From NCBI GenBank assembly GCA_903858915.1, contig CAIOKL010000059.1, positions 1-10,229 on the forward strand: a stretch of DNA of 10,229 bases, written 5' to 3'. Positions 1 to 7,251 of the stretch are shown here, in pieces. The notes below the pieces were generated by a model. That model searched no databases. It was not told the origin of the DNA and worked only from the letters and a program-made list of their open reading frames with translations. Within the stretch, counting starts at the first letter, position 1; every line of letters starts with the position of its first letter. The position numbers and the translations under genes were made by a program. The DNA comes from an uncultured Alphaproteobacteria bacterium. GTDB taxonomy: Bacteria > Pseudomonadota > Alphaproteobacteria > Rickettsiales > UBA1997.

Positions 1-580
1 TATGATGAAAAGTTTTTTTGTGAATTTCGGGAATATTCCATTGGTATGTCCATAAAAGTCTTAATTTAGTATCTTCAGAAGAAACCACTTTAATATTTTC
101 AAGGATGTTAATTATTATTTTAAAAACTTTCTCTTCCTTTTTCCGAGTTTCTGGCGAATCTGCCTGTAATTTGCTAATAGATCTAGTTTTTTCAACGGCT
201 TCTATCAAAAACATTGATGCATCAATCGACGGATCGATTTCTTTTAATTTATTTAAGGATATTTCAAATAAATCAGGATTATTTTCTTCGATAGAATCGG
301 ATACAAGTTTTATAAAAAGATCTTTTTTATGTTCTGGGTTTTCGTGAATATATTCTAATGAAGTGAAAAATTCTATTAAGTTATCGCGATGCTCATTAAA
401 GTCTTCAGAGCCGATTTCAGTAATAGCGTTTCCAATAATAGATTTTGAAAATTTATTATTTATTGCCTTAATATCTAGATCTATATCATTTGGAAATAAA
501 GATGATCCGATGTTTTTATAAGAAAATTTATTTTGTTCAATTAAATTTTCTAGAGAAGTTGTTTCAGTAAGCGTTCTCAT
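1..580 (-). CDS. Hypothetical helical protein, N-terminal part, runs off window
   Basis: An open frame on the minus strand starts at an ATG (578-580) and has no stop codon through 193 codons to the window edge, so the C-terminus is missing. The protein begins MRTLTETTSLENLIEQ. It is rich in Leu, Ile, Glu, Asp, Lys and Asn and is mildly acidic (about 34 acidic against 26 basic residues by hand count). There is no signal peptide, no membrane segment and almost no Gly, Cys or Trp. The pattern suggests consecutive amphipathic helices. I recognise no family. The uninterrupted frame in such AT-rich DNA, where stop codons are frequent by chance, is the main evidence that it is real. No Shine-Dalgarno precedes the ATG. 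It is separated from lpxC upstream by about 290 bases, so it is probably its own transcription unit. Confidence 0.65.
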   Translation of the reverse strand, partial: MRTLTETTSLENLIEQNKFSYKNIGSSLFPNDIDLDIKAINNKFSKSIIGNAITEIGSEDFNEHRDNLIEFFTSLEYIHENPEHKKDLFIKLVSDSIEENNPDLFEISLNKLKEIDPSIDASMFLIEAVEKTRSISKLQADSPETRKKEEKVFKIIINILENIKVVSSEDTKLRLLWTYQWNIPEIHKKTFHH

Positions 581-872
581 GTGATTATTTATAATTATTT
601 AGCAATACTTTGTAATAGCTAATACTTTTTAAAGGCATTTGTTAATATTGTAAATTTTCTTTAAACAAAATTGTTCTGTAAATTAAAAGCGTGTCATTTG
701 AGGCGCCAAGTTAATTTGAAATTTTAACAAAATAGCAAAATTATTTTGGGGAAATGAACCCCTTTTTGTTTTTTAGGAATTCATGGGGACCTAAGAGTGA
801 GGATAAATTTAGAGACCAAAAAAATATTTTAATAAATCAAAATTTGTTAATGAAAATATTAAATCTAAATCT
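581..872. other. Intergenic spacer between lpxC and the left-edge gene
   Basis: This spacer of about 290 bases should hold the 3' end of the thiL-RDD-lpxC transcript and the promoter of the left-edge gene. No tRNA, no gene and no clear terminator was found. The only structure is a small G/C cluster at 748-788. GGGG (748-751) can pair with CCCC (759-762), which can instead pair with a second GGGG (785-788), and ATGAA (754-758) complements TTCAT (780-784). The rest is AT-rich. Confidence 0.5.
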
Positions 873-1733
873 TTAAACTAAGCGCCATTTTTGTGGATTG
901 GCAAAAAGGTGATGCAAAAATTTATTATTCAAGGTGTGTCCAACTTTATAGGCATTGAAATGACCGACTATGTAGTTTCCAGCCAAAAATAAATCGCCGA
1001 TTAAATCGAGAGTTTTATGACGAATAAATTCATCTTTATAACGCAAAGGACCGTCATTAAGAATTTTGTCATGGTCAATAACGATCGAATTATCAAGCGA
1101 GCCACCTTTCGCTAAGCCATTTTTGTGCATTTGATCAATTTCATGCTTAAAGCAAAAGGTTCGCGCTCTACAAATATCGTTCTTAAAAGAATGTGAGCTT
1201 GAATGAAAAGTTAATTGATTAATTTTAATTTGTGGATGATTGAAATCAATGTTTAAGTCTAGAGAAAAATCTCGCGAAGGGTTGACTTCGATGAATTTAT
1301 CGCCATCTTCGACACGAATTTTTTCAAGAATTTCAATAACTTTGCGACTTTCATTTTGTTGTAAAATTCCCGCACATTCAATTAAAAAAACGAAAGGCTC
1401 GGAAGAGCCGTCCATAATGGGCGCTTCGGCGTTGTTAACTTCAATAATTAGATTATCAATGCCACAACCCCAAATTGCCGCCATTAAATGTTCAATTGTG
1501 GAAATCGAAGCTCCAAACTCGTTGGCAATAGAGGTTCCGAGGTTAGTGGTGGTAACATTTTTGAAGTCGGCTTTTATTTCATTTTTACCGGATTCTAAAT
1601 CGGTTCTACGAAAAACAATTCCCGTGTTTATTTCGGCTGGACAAAGTCGCATATTGATATTGCTTCCGCTATGCAAGCCTACGGAATTGCAATTTATCGA
1701 ATTGTTAATTGTTTTTTGAGATAGGTTAAACAT
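873..1733 (-). CDS. lpxC: UDP-3-O-acyl-N-acetylglucosamine deacetylase
   Basis: LpxC is the zinc-dependent cytoplasmic deacetylase that removes acetate from UDP-3-O-acyl-GlcNAc, the committed step of lipid A synthesis. The sequence shows the family landmarks in order: the N-terminal GLHSG (residues 19-23); the STIEHL motif with the catalytic Glu81 and zinc ligand His82; the PIMDGSSEPFV block (105-115); the RHKTLDLIGDL segment with zinc ligands His239 and Asp243; and GHTLNNK with the catalytic His266. At 286 residues it is slightly shorter than the roughly 300 of typical LpxC, mainly at the C-terminus, but complete. The start lies 12 bases after the stop of the RDD gene, so it is probably the last gene of a thiL-RDD-lpxC operon. 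In many alphaproteobacteria lpxC sits beside ftsZ, so this context differs. No Shine-Dalgarno is visible. Confidence 0.96.
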   Translation of the reverse strand: MFNLSQKTINNSINCNSVGLHSGSNINMRLCPAEINTGIVFRRTDLESGKNEIKADFKNVTTTNLGTSIANEFGASISTIEHLMAAIWGCGIDNLIIEVNNAEAPIMDGSSEPFVFLIECAGILQQNESRKVIEILEKIRVEDGDKFIEVNPSRDFSLDLNIDFNHPQIKINQLTFHSSSHSFKNDICRARTFCFKHEIDQMHKNGLAKGGSLDNSIVIDHDKILNDGPLRYKDEFIRHKTLDLIGDLFLAGNYIVGHFNAYKVGHTLNNKFLHHLFANPQKWRLV

Positions 1734-1745
1734 ATTTTTAATATA

Positions 1746-2435
1746 TTATTTGTTAATTTTTGTCCAAGGCATTTTTTGTTCGGTTCTGCCCAAATGAAAT
1801 TCAAATTTCATTAAATAATCAAAAAAGTTAATCTTTTTTTTATTAAGAGGTCCAGCATGAGTTGCAATCAAAACCAATAATCCAAGAATAGTCAATATGT
1901 GATTTTTAGTAAAAGCTTCAAAAATTGTGTAACCATTTTTTTGAGAATAAATAAAGGCAAAAAGAATGAAAATTACGGGAATTAAAGTTAAGAAGTAATG
2001 ATATATTCCATTAATAAAAGATACTTTTTCAGAATTATTATTAGTAGTTATAACTTTGGCAATTCTTTTGCCAATCGTGGCTTGCCAAGATGATGAATTG
2101 AAGTAAGCGTGATAAATTGCGCCAATTAAAATCGTTAAAAAAATTATGATTAGTGAGTAAATAAAAATTGAATGATGCATCGCAAATTGAACATGTTCGG
2201 GAGTGCCTTTCGGCACTCTAGTTCCGAAATTTTTCTCAAAATCATCGAGAAAATTGAGGAGTAATTTTTGAAAAAAAATATTATTTAAAACTTGCAAGAA
2301 AAAAGCTCTTAAAAATAAGACGAGAATGCAATCCACAACGCCCGCAAGGGATCTTCTCATCGATGTTGCATAAATTTTCTGCGCATCATTTTCAGTTTTT
2401 ACATTAAAATTAAATAAGAAATTATTGGTGCTCAT
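1746..2435 (-). CDS. RDD-family inner membrane protein
   Basis: This 229-residue integral membrane protein has the RDD-domain pattern. An Arg-rich start (MRRSLAGVVDCILV, residues 26-39) supplies the Arg and first Asp. The central SWQATIGKRIAKV (116-128) matches the family's loop. A late FFDYL (204-208) resembles the final conserved Asp region. Hydrophobic segments lie at about 31-52, 90-112, 145-165 and 178-196, giving four likely spans. RDD proteins are generally of unknown or transport-related function, and nothing here narrows that. The start overlaps the end of thiL by 14 bases, indicating translational coupling, and lpxC follows after 12 bases. An AAGGA stretch precedes the ATG by only one base, which is too close for a normal ribosome binding site. 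Confidence 0.85.
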   Translation of the reverse strand: MSTNNFLFNFNVKTENDAQKIYATSMRRSLAGVVDCILVLFLRAFFLQVLNNIFFQKLLLNFLDDFEKNFGTRVPKGTPEHVQFAMHHSIFIYSLIIIFLTILIGAIYHAYFNSSSWQATIGKRIAKVITTNNNSEKVSFINGIYHYFLTLIPVIFILFAFIYSQKNGYTIFEAFTKNHILTILGLLVLIATHAGPLNKKKINFFDYLMKFEFHLGRTEQKMPWTKINK

Positions 2436-3465
2436 ATCCTTTTTTTGAAATTTTTATTAAGTCTTTTGAAGATGTATTATGCTCGTTTGGAAATAAAAAA
2501 ACATCAAAATTTTCATTTGATTTATTTTTATAAGAGGATTCTTTGAAAAATTTGCCAATACAAGTTAGATTTAAATTTAATTTTTGCGAAAGTTTGGTGA
2601 TTTTATTTAAATTTTTGGGATTCACCGCAAAAATTAATTCATAGTCATCACCACCGCTTAATAATTCAAGTAAATTAATTTTTGGATTATTTTTTAAATA
2701 AATTTTAGTTTCTTTTGAGAGTGGAATTTGCGATAAATAAATTTCAGAATTAAGTCTTGAAGCTTTGCAAATATTGGATAAATCGGCAATTAGTCCATCT
2801 GAAATATCCGTGGCACATTTTGATAAATTTTTGTTAATTAATTCTTGAGCTAACTCAATTCGCGGTTGCGGATAAAAATGTTTATCGAGTAATTTTTTTT
2901 GAAAATTTTCAAGTTTTTTTAGATTTTTTAGTTTAATATCGAGTCCAAGAAATGCTTCTCCAATTGAGTTCGAGACAAAAATTAAATCGCCATCTTGAGC
3001 ATTTTTTCGAGACAAAATTTTATTTTTTTTAACTTTGCCAAAAATTGTGATTGAGTAAAATAATTTTGAAGAATTTGAGGTGTCTCCGCCAATCAAAGTG
3101 AGTTGATATTTTTGTTGTAATTTTTTTAAAGCGTCGCCAAATTCTTTGTAAAAATTCTTATCAAGACTGGGATTTTTAGTAAATCCTAACATGTAATAAA
3201 GTGGCTTGCCACCGCTTGAGGCTAAATCCGATAGATTTGTTAATAAAAGTTTCGAAGCAATTTTTTGCGCGCCATCGGATTTTAAAAAATGCACTTCTTC
3301 GATAAAAATATCTTTACTTATAATTAAATCAAAATCTTTGTTAAAGCTTAATATAGCGACATCATCTTCAAGATTTTGCGAAGGGTTTTTTGTGCGTTTT
3401 GGAGAGTTTGGATTTTGTGTTAAAGGGAGTAAGATTTTATTGATAAATTCAAACTCTAACATCAT
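2422..3465 (-). CDS. thiL: Thiamine-monophosphate kinase
   Basis: ThiL phosphorylates thiamine monophosphate to thiamine diphosphate with ATP, the last step of the pathway, in the cytoplasm. The 347-residue protein has the family signature motifs in order: EDDVAIL (33-39, the usual DD pair with the preceding Gly replaced by Glu); SKDIFIEEVHF (50-60); NLSDLASSGGKP (77-88); IGGDTS (125-130); YPQPRIELA (198-206); DISDGL (220-225); and GGDDYEL (271-277). These Asp-rich motifs bind Mg-ATP and substrate in this AIR-synthase-like fold. The C-terminus is Lys-rich and variable. The ORF begins with two consecutive ATG codons, so the start may be 3465 or 3462; neither has a clear Shine-Dalgarno. It is first in a probable operon with the RDD protein and lpxC. 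No other thiamine genes are in the window. Confidence 0.95.
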   Translation of the reverse strand: MMLEFEFINKILLPLTQNPNSPKRTKNPSQNLEDDVAILSFNKDFDLIISKDIFIEEVHFLKSDGAQKIASKLLLTNLSDLASSGGKPLYYMLGFTKNPSLDKNFYKEFGDALKKLQQKYQLTLIGGDTSNSSKLFYSITIFGKVKKNKILSRKNAQDGDLIFVSNSIGEAFLGLDIKLKNLKKLENFQKKLLDKHFYPQPRIELAQELINKNLSKCATDISDGLIADLSNICKASRLNSEIYLSQIPLSKETKIYLKNNPKINLLELLSGGDDYELIFAVNPKNLNKITKLSQKLNLNLTCIGKFFKESSYKNKSNENFDVFLFPNEHNTSSKDLIKISKKGYEHQ

Positions 3466-3507
3466 TTACAGCTTTGATTGATAAGGTAAATTTTTGGTGA
3501 GAATAGT

Positions 3508-3547
3508 TTTTATTTCGGTCTCAAAATTTATTGAGACCGAAATAAAA
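3508..3547. terminator. Perfect 17-bp palindrome, probable terminator or mRNA end structure
   Basis: The left arm (3508-3524, TTTTATTTCGGTCTCAA) is exactly complementary to the right arm (3531-3547), with a 6-base AATTTA loop. It begins 12 bases past the lipoprotein stop codon and ends before thiL, both read leftward. This position suits transcription termination or 3'-end protection of the lipoprotein mRNA. A T-tract does not follow the stem on either strand, although the arm ends are A/T runs, so it is not a textbook intrinsic terminator. It could also be an operator or a copy of a palindromic repeat. Confidence 0.6.
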
Positions 3548-3558
3548 TTTAGCCAAAA

Positions 3559-3795
3559 TTAATTTTTCTTAACTTCGGCGTTAGTAGCTTCTGGAGCAAC
3601 AGCTGGAGCTACTGCTTTAGCTTTTTTAGCTTTTTTAGTTTTTTTAACTTCTGGAGCTTTAACTTCTTCAGTTTTTACTTCTTCTTTTTTTGATTTAGAG
3701 CATTCAGTTGAACAGCTTTTTTTGAATTTAGCGCAAGAAGAAAGTAATGAAAGGCCAAGAATTGAGATGATGGCAAGGCGAAAATAATTTTTCAT
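3559..3795 (-). CDS. Small Lys/Ala/Glu-rich lipoprotein
   Basis: This 78-residue protein has a clear lipoprotein signal peptide: a basic start (MKNYFR), a hydrophobic core (LAIISILGLSLL) and the lipobox LSSC, with the lipidated Cys at residue 21. The residue after the Cys is Ala, which does not suggest inner-membrane retention. The mature part has three further Cys (28, 32 and nearby spacing SCSTEC), then a low-complexity charged tail with repeated EEVK/PEVK and KKAK units and an Ala-Pro stretch. No catalytic domain is present. The function is unknown; a small envelope or spacer lipoprotein is plausible. The coding strand carries several A6-A7 runs separated by GCT, which could allow slippage. 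It is divergent from kbl and followed by the 3508-3547 palindrome, so it is probably monocistronic. Confidence 0.8.
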   Translation of the reverse strand: MKNYFRLAIISILGLSLLSSCAKFKKSCSTECSKSKKEEVKTEEVKAPEVKKTKKAKKAKAVAPAVAPEATNAEVKKN

Positions 3796-3832
3796 GTTTT
3801 GTTTAAGATTAGTGTTTAAAATTAATGAGAAT

Positions 3833-3838
3833 AATATA
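3833..3838 (-). promoter_or_regulatory. Possible -10 element of the lipoprotein gene
   Basis: Reading leftward, TATATT lies about 38 bases upstream of the lipoprotein ATG, a normal distance for a short leader. No good -35 hexamer sits 16-18 bases further upstream. In DNA this AT-rich such a match is weak evidence. Confidence 0.25.
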
Positions 3839-3928
3839 AAATTAAAAGACCATTTAAAAATGACTTGTTAATTGTCTATTTTTTGATTTTAATTACAAAC
3901 TCATTATCAATCAATAAAAAATTTAAAA

Positions 3929-5140
3929 ATGTTCAAAACTAATTTTTTAGCCAATATTAATCAAGAATTGGAAGATTTAAAAGCCAACGGGCTGTATAAG
4001 GGGGAGTATGAAATAATCACCTCGCAATCTTCCAATATTGAAATTTTTCATCAAGATTCAAAGAAAAAAGTTTTGAATTTTTGCGCCAATAATTATTTAG
4101 GTTTGGCAAATAATAAAAACCTCGTTGAAATTGCTAAAAAAACTTTAGATGAATATGGGCTTGGAACCGCTTCAGTTCGATTTATTTGTGGAACTTTTGA
4201 TTTGCATAAAAAATTTGAAAAAAAGTTAGCGGAATTTTTGGGATATGAAGATGTCATTACTTTTTCATCATGCTTTAGTGCCAATGGTGGCGTATTCGCA
4301 TCGCTTCTCGATGAAAATGATGCGATAATTTCTGCCGATTTAAATCACGCTAGTTTAATCGACGGAATTAGACTATGTAAGGCGCATCGTTATTTTTATA
4401 AATATAACGACATGCTCGATCTTGAAAAAAAATTAGAAGAAGCCAAGGGTCATAAAAATTTAATGATTGTCACCGACGGTGTATTTTCAATGGACGGCGA
4501 CATTGCTAAACTCAATGAAATTTGTGATTTAGCCGAGAAATATAACGCAATTTTATTAGTCGATGATTCGCACGCCACAGGTTTTATTGGTGAAAATGGG
4601 CGCGGAACACCTGAGCATTGTAAGGTTGAAGGGCGAGTTGATATTTTAGTTAGCACGCTTGGAAAAGCGATTGGTGGAGCCGGAGGCGGATTTATCGCTT
4701 CTAAAAAAAATGTTGTCGATAAGCTTCGCAATAAAGCGCGACCATATTTATTTTCCAATAATATTTTGCCAATCGTTGCCTCCGTTGGTATCGAGATTAT
4801 CGACATGATTTTACAATCGAAATATTTAATCAAAAAACTTGCCGATAACACTCTTTATTTTAGAAAAAAAATTATTGAGGCGGGATTTACTATTCATGAC
4901 CCAGAAGGCATTCATCCCGTGGTGCCAGTTATGCTCGGGGATGCAGTTTTGGCGAGTAAATTTGCTAAAATGATGATCGAGGAAGAGGGCATTTATGTAA
5001 TCGCATTTTCTTTTCCGGTGGTTCCAAAAAATAGCGCCAGAATTCGTGTACAAATTTCGGCATGTCATGAACGCGAACACTTGGAGAGTGCAATCAAAGC
5101 TTTCATTAAAGTTGGAAAAAAACTTAATGTAATTTCATAA
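3929..5140 (+). CDS. kbl: Glycine C-acetyltransferase (2-amino-3-ketobutyrate CoA ligase)
   Basis: Kbl is a PLP enzyme of the alpha-oxoamine synthase family. It splits 2-amino-3-ketobutyrate with CoA into glycine and acetyl-CoA in threonine catabolism. The 403-residue protein follows the well-known E. coli Kbl almost motif for motif: INFCANNYLGL-like VLNFCANNYLGLA (48-60); SVRFICGT (82-89); the cofactor-stacking His140 in LNHAS; TDGVFSMDG (182-190); VDDSHATGF (211-219) with Asp213 and His215; and STLGKAIGG (242-250) with the PLP-binding Lys246. The related ALA synthase (HemA) is less likely because the SVRFICGT and CANNYLGLA blocks are Kbl-type. Its usual partner, threonine dehydrogenase (Tdh), is not in the window. 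It heads a tight plus-strand run with a 44-residue membrane protein and dgt. No Shine-Dalgarno precedes the ATG. Confidence 0.96.
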   Translation: MFKTNFLANINQELEDLKANGLYKGEYEIITSQSSNIEIFHQDSKKKVLNFCANNYLGLANNKNLVEIAKKTLDEYGLGTASVRFICGTFDLHKKFEKKLAEFLGYEDVITFSSCFSANGGVFASLLDENDAIISADLNHASLIDGIRLCKAHRYFYKYNDMLDLEKKLEEAKGHKNLMIVTDGVFSMDGDIAKLNEICDLAEKYNAILLVDDSHATGFIGENGRGTPEHCKVEGRVDILVSTLGKAIGGAGGGFIASKKNVVDKLRNKARPYLFSNNILPIVASVGIEIIDMILQSKYLIKKLADNTLYFRKKIIEAGFTIHDPEGIHPVVPVMLGDAVLASKFAKMMIEEEGIYVIAFSFPVVPKNSARIRVQISACHEREHLESAIKAFIKVGKKLNVIS

Positions 5141-5275
5141 ATGGAAGAAGAATTAACCAAAAATCAAAAGCAAATTATTAAAAAAAGAATTATGCTCAAG
5201 GCAACTTTATTTGCTTTGGCGATTGTTGGTACAACAATGTTTTTGGCTATTTTAATTCTAAAATTTATCAACTAA
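5141..5275 (+). CDS. 44-residue single-span membrane protein, unknown function
   Basis: A short ORF begins with an ATG directly after the kbl stop (TAA-ATG, no intervening base) and ends 4 bases before the dgt start. The 44-residue product has a charged N-terminal part (MEEELTKNQKQIIKKRIMLK) and then one hydrophobic span at about residues 21-42 (ATLFALAIVGTTMFLAILIL), ending KFIN. The basic cluster before the span predicts the N-terminus inside. It fills the kbl-dgt gap almost exactly, which argues for a real, translationally coupled gene rather than chance. I recognise no family. It could anchor or regulate a partner, but nothing in the sequence says which. Confidence 0.7.
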   Translation: MEEELTKNQKQIIKKRIMLKATLFALAIVGTTMFLAILILKFIN

Positions 5276-5279
5276 ATTT

Positions 5280-6440
5280 ATGCAAAATTTTGAACTTGCG
5301 AGCTTTGCCGTCGATGAAAATAAGTCGCGCGGGAGAGCGTTTCTTGAAAATTTTGACGACTCAAAATATCGTTCAATTTTTGGTCGCGATCGCGATCGAA
5401 TTATTAATTCCTCGGCATTTCGAAGACTGCAATATAAAACTCAAGTTTTTGTAAATCATCAGGGCGATCATTATCGAACGCGCCTTACGCACACTTTGGA
5501 AATGGCGCAAATTGCGCGCTGGATTGCCGGCGCCATAAATGCCAATAAAGATTTGGCGGAAATTATTTCCTTGGCTCACGACCTCGGGCATCCGCCATTT
5601 GGGCATGCTGGCGAAGAAGCTTTGAATTTAAAAATGCAAAATTTTGGCGGATTTTCGCACAATTCGCACACCTTAAAAATCATCACTAAAATCGAAACTA
5701 GATTTATTGAATTTGTTGGTTTGAATTTGTCGTGGGAAACTCTAGAAGGTGTCGTGAAGCATAACGGCGCCATTTTAGATTTATCAAAAATTGACAAATA
5801 TATTCTAAATTTTAATGCAATTTATGATTTAGAATTGCAAAAAAATCCATCAATCGAGGCGCAAATTTCGGCAATTTCTGATGATATTGCTTACAATAAT
5901 CATGATATTGAAGATGCTTTGCGCGCTCAATTATTCAGTGTCGAAGACTTGTTTGAGCTTCCATTGGTTGGTGAAATTTATCAAGAAATTTTACAAAAAA
6001 ATCCCCAAATTCGTCAAGAATTATTAGTTGGCGAAGCCAAGAAACGCATTACTCTGGCAATGGTTTTGGATGTTATCGAGCAAACTAAAATTAATTTATA
6101 TAAAAACAATATTAATACTCTCGAAGAGATTCGTAATTTTCCAAAATTTTTGGTAGAATTTTCGCCGAGAATGCAAGAAAATCATTTGACAATTAAAAAA
6201 TTTTTGATGCAAAAAATGTATCGTCACGAAGTTGTTAACGCCATGACTGACAATGCTAAACAGGTCATTAATATATTGTTTGATTTTCATTTTTCAAAGC
6301 CCGAAAATTTACCGAAAGAACGCTATGAAGAATATTTGCAAAATAAAAATTCACAAAATTTAGCAGAAATAATTTGCGATTATATCGCGGGAATGACCGA
6401 CAGATTTGCCATTAAATGTTGCACTAATTCCAACTTTTAA
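5280..6440 (+). CDS. dgt: HD-domain deoxynucleotide triphosphohydrolase (dGTPase-like)
   Basis: This is the type 2 dGTPase-like protein found in many alphaproteobacteria. It cleaves dNTPs to nucleosides plus triphosphate and helps balance the dNTP pool. The 386 residues show the expected order: SRGRAFLE and YRSIFGRDRDRIINSSAFRRLQYKTQV (16-55), then the substrate-binding GDHYRTRLTHTLE with metal ligand His71, the AHDLGHPPFGHAGE block with His100-Asp101 and His104/His109, and SDDIAYNNHDIED (200-212) with the last metal-binding Asp. The length is normal for this subfamily. The start is 4 bases after the small membrane protein's stop, so it is probably co-transcribed with kbl. It converges on the phytochelatin-synthase-like gene with only 27 bases between stops and no visible terminator there. 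Confidence 0.93.
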   Translation: MQNFELASFAVDENKSRGRAFLENFDDSKYRSIFGRDRDRIINSSAFRRLQYKTQVFVNHQGDHYRTRLTHTLEMAQIARWIAGAINANKDLAEIISLAHDLGHPPFGHAGEEALNLKMQNFGGFSHNSHTLKIITKIETRFIEFVGLNLSWETLEGVVKHNGAILDLSKIDKYILNFNAIYDLELQKNPSIEAQISAISDDIAYNNHDIEDALRAQLFSVEDLFELPLVGEIYQEILQKNPQIRQELLVGEAKKRITLAMVLDVIEQTKINLYKNNINTLEEIRNFPKFLVEFSPRMQENHLTIKKFLMQKMYRHEVVNAMTDNAKQVINILFDFHFSKPENLPKERYEEYLQNKNSQNLAEIICDYIAGMTDRFAIKCCTNSNF

Positions 6441-6467
6441 ATAGCTCATTTAGAAGAAAAAAATTAC

Positions 6468-7250
6468 CTAAAACCAACTTTTTTTAGCCACCAAATAACC
6501 GCGGAAATTGTTGCCATCCATTGTATTCATTGCCTTGACCATTTCTTTCAAATCAACCCAATACCAAGGATTTTTATGCAACGCAACATCGAGCACCAAA
6601 AGTGAATCGGATTTTTCGTCGTAAGCCACGATTGGCGAAATGTGACCGCCGGTTTTATTGCCAAAAATTTTGCCATCAAAATTGGCAATAAGAAAATTAT
6701 TTTTGTCGTTTAGTATTTTTTTAACAACTTCACGAAACCCTTCTAAATCTTGATCAGAATCGCTTTTTTGATAGAAAATTTTACTTTTTATTTTATGAAT
6801 TTTAAGAATTTTCGCGAAATCTTGAAGATTTAATCCAGGGTCGTAATTTTCAGTTTTTGAGCCATCTTTATTTTCAATAATTTGAGGTTTTTTATAGTTA
6901 ATAATATCGCGAGATTTTATTTTATCGGTTTTTTCATTAAAAAAATCTTCTTGTGAAGCAAAAAGTTTAAAAGGAATAATTTCGCCATTGGGCTTAGTAA
7001 CCTCGGCGACTTTTTGACTAGAAATTTCTTCGTAATAAAAAGCATTTTTCAGCATTAATGCCGTTGCCGAAGAGCAGTAAATCGGATTAATTTGTGCTTG
7101 ATAAAAATTTACAAGTTGATAAAAATCATTTTTATATTGGCTTGAATTAAGGCGAGAAAGCCCATTTTGACTATTCCAAATTTCGACACAAAAAGCATTT
7201 TTGCTGATGCAAATTGTTAATAAAAATATTATAAAACTTTTTTTAAACAT
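6468..7250 (-). CDS. Exported phytochelatin-synthase-family cysteine peptidase
   Basis: Counted from the ATG at 7248-7250, the 260-residue protein has a signal peptide (MFKKSFIIFLLTICISKNAFC, cleavage near residue 21) and a papain-like phytochelatin synthase domain. The catalytic triad is visible: Cys59 in QINPIYCSSATALMLKNAF, His203 in GGHISPIVAYDE, and Asp221 in LLVLDVALHKNPWYWV. The 18-residue His-Asp spacing equals that of Arabidopsis PCS1 and the Nostoc homologue. Downstream, MVKAMNTMD and RGYLVAKK also fit. The Cys-His interval is about 30 residues longer than in those proteins, with a Lys/Asp/Asn-rich insertion near 100-140. Prokaryotic members mostly hydrolyse glutathione to gamma-glutamylcysteine, and some make phytochelatins; which applies here cannot be told. 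The signal peptide places it outside the cytoplasm. An in-frame start at 7358 exists but would bury the signal peptide inside xerC. It is probably monocistronic. Confidence 0.85.
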   Translation of the reverse strand: MFKKSFIIFLLTICISKNAFCVEIWNSQNGLSRLNSSQYKNDFYQLVNFYQAQINPIYCSSATALMLKNAFYYEEISSQKVAEVTKPNGEIIPFKLFASQEDFFNEKTDKIKSRDIINYKKPQIIENKDGSKTENYDPGLNLQDFAKILKIHKIKSKIFYQKSDSDQDLEGFREVVKKILNDKNNFLIANFDGKIFGNKTGGHISPIVAYDEKSDSLLVLDVALHKNPWYWVDLKEMVKAMNTMDGNNFRGYLVAKKSWF

Positions 7251-7251
7251 A

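Noticed and set aside
105..347. Plus-strand ORF of 80 codons
   Set aside because: It lies antisense to a 193-codon minus-strand frame that is open to the window edge; composition (Ser/Phe/Ile rich) is typical of a shadow frame.
748..767. GGGG-CCCC hairpin followed by TTTTT as a plus-strand terminator
   Set aside because: The stem is only four pairs and no plus-strand gene ends there.
1240..1719. Plus-strand ORF of 159 codons
   Set aside because: Fully antisense to lpxC, whose catalytic motifs are all intact.
4450..4851. Minus-strand ORF of 133 codons
   Set aside because: Antisense to the conserved core of kbl; no recognisable domain.
5373..5797. Two minus-strand ORFs within dgt
   Set aside because: Antisense to the HD-domain motifs of dgt.
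7201..7251. TTG start for xerC
   Set aside because: It would lie inside the neighbouring signal-peptide coding region, and the ATG at 7252 already gives full XerC length.
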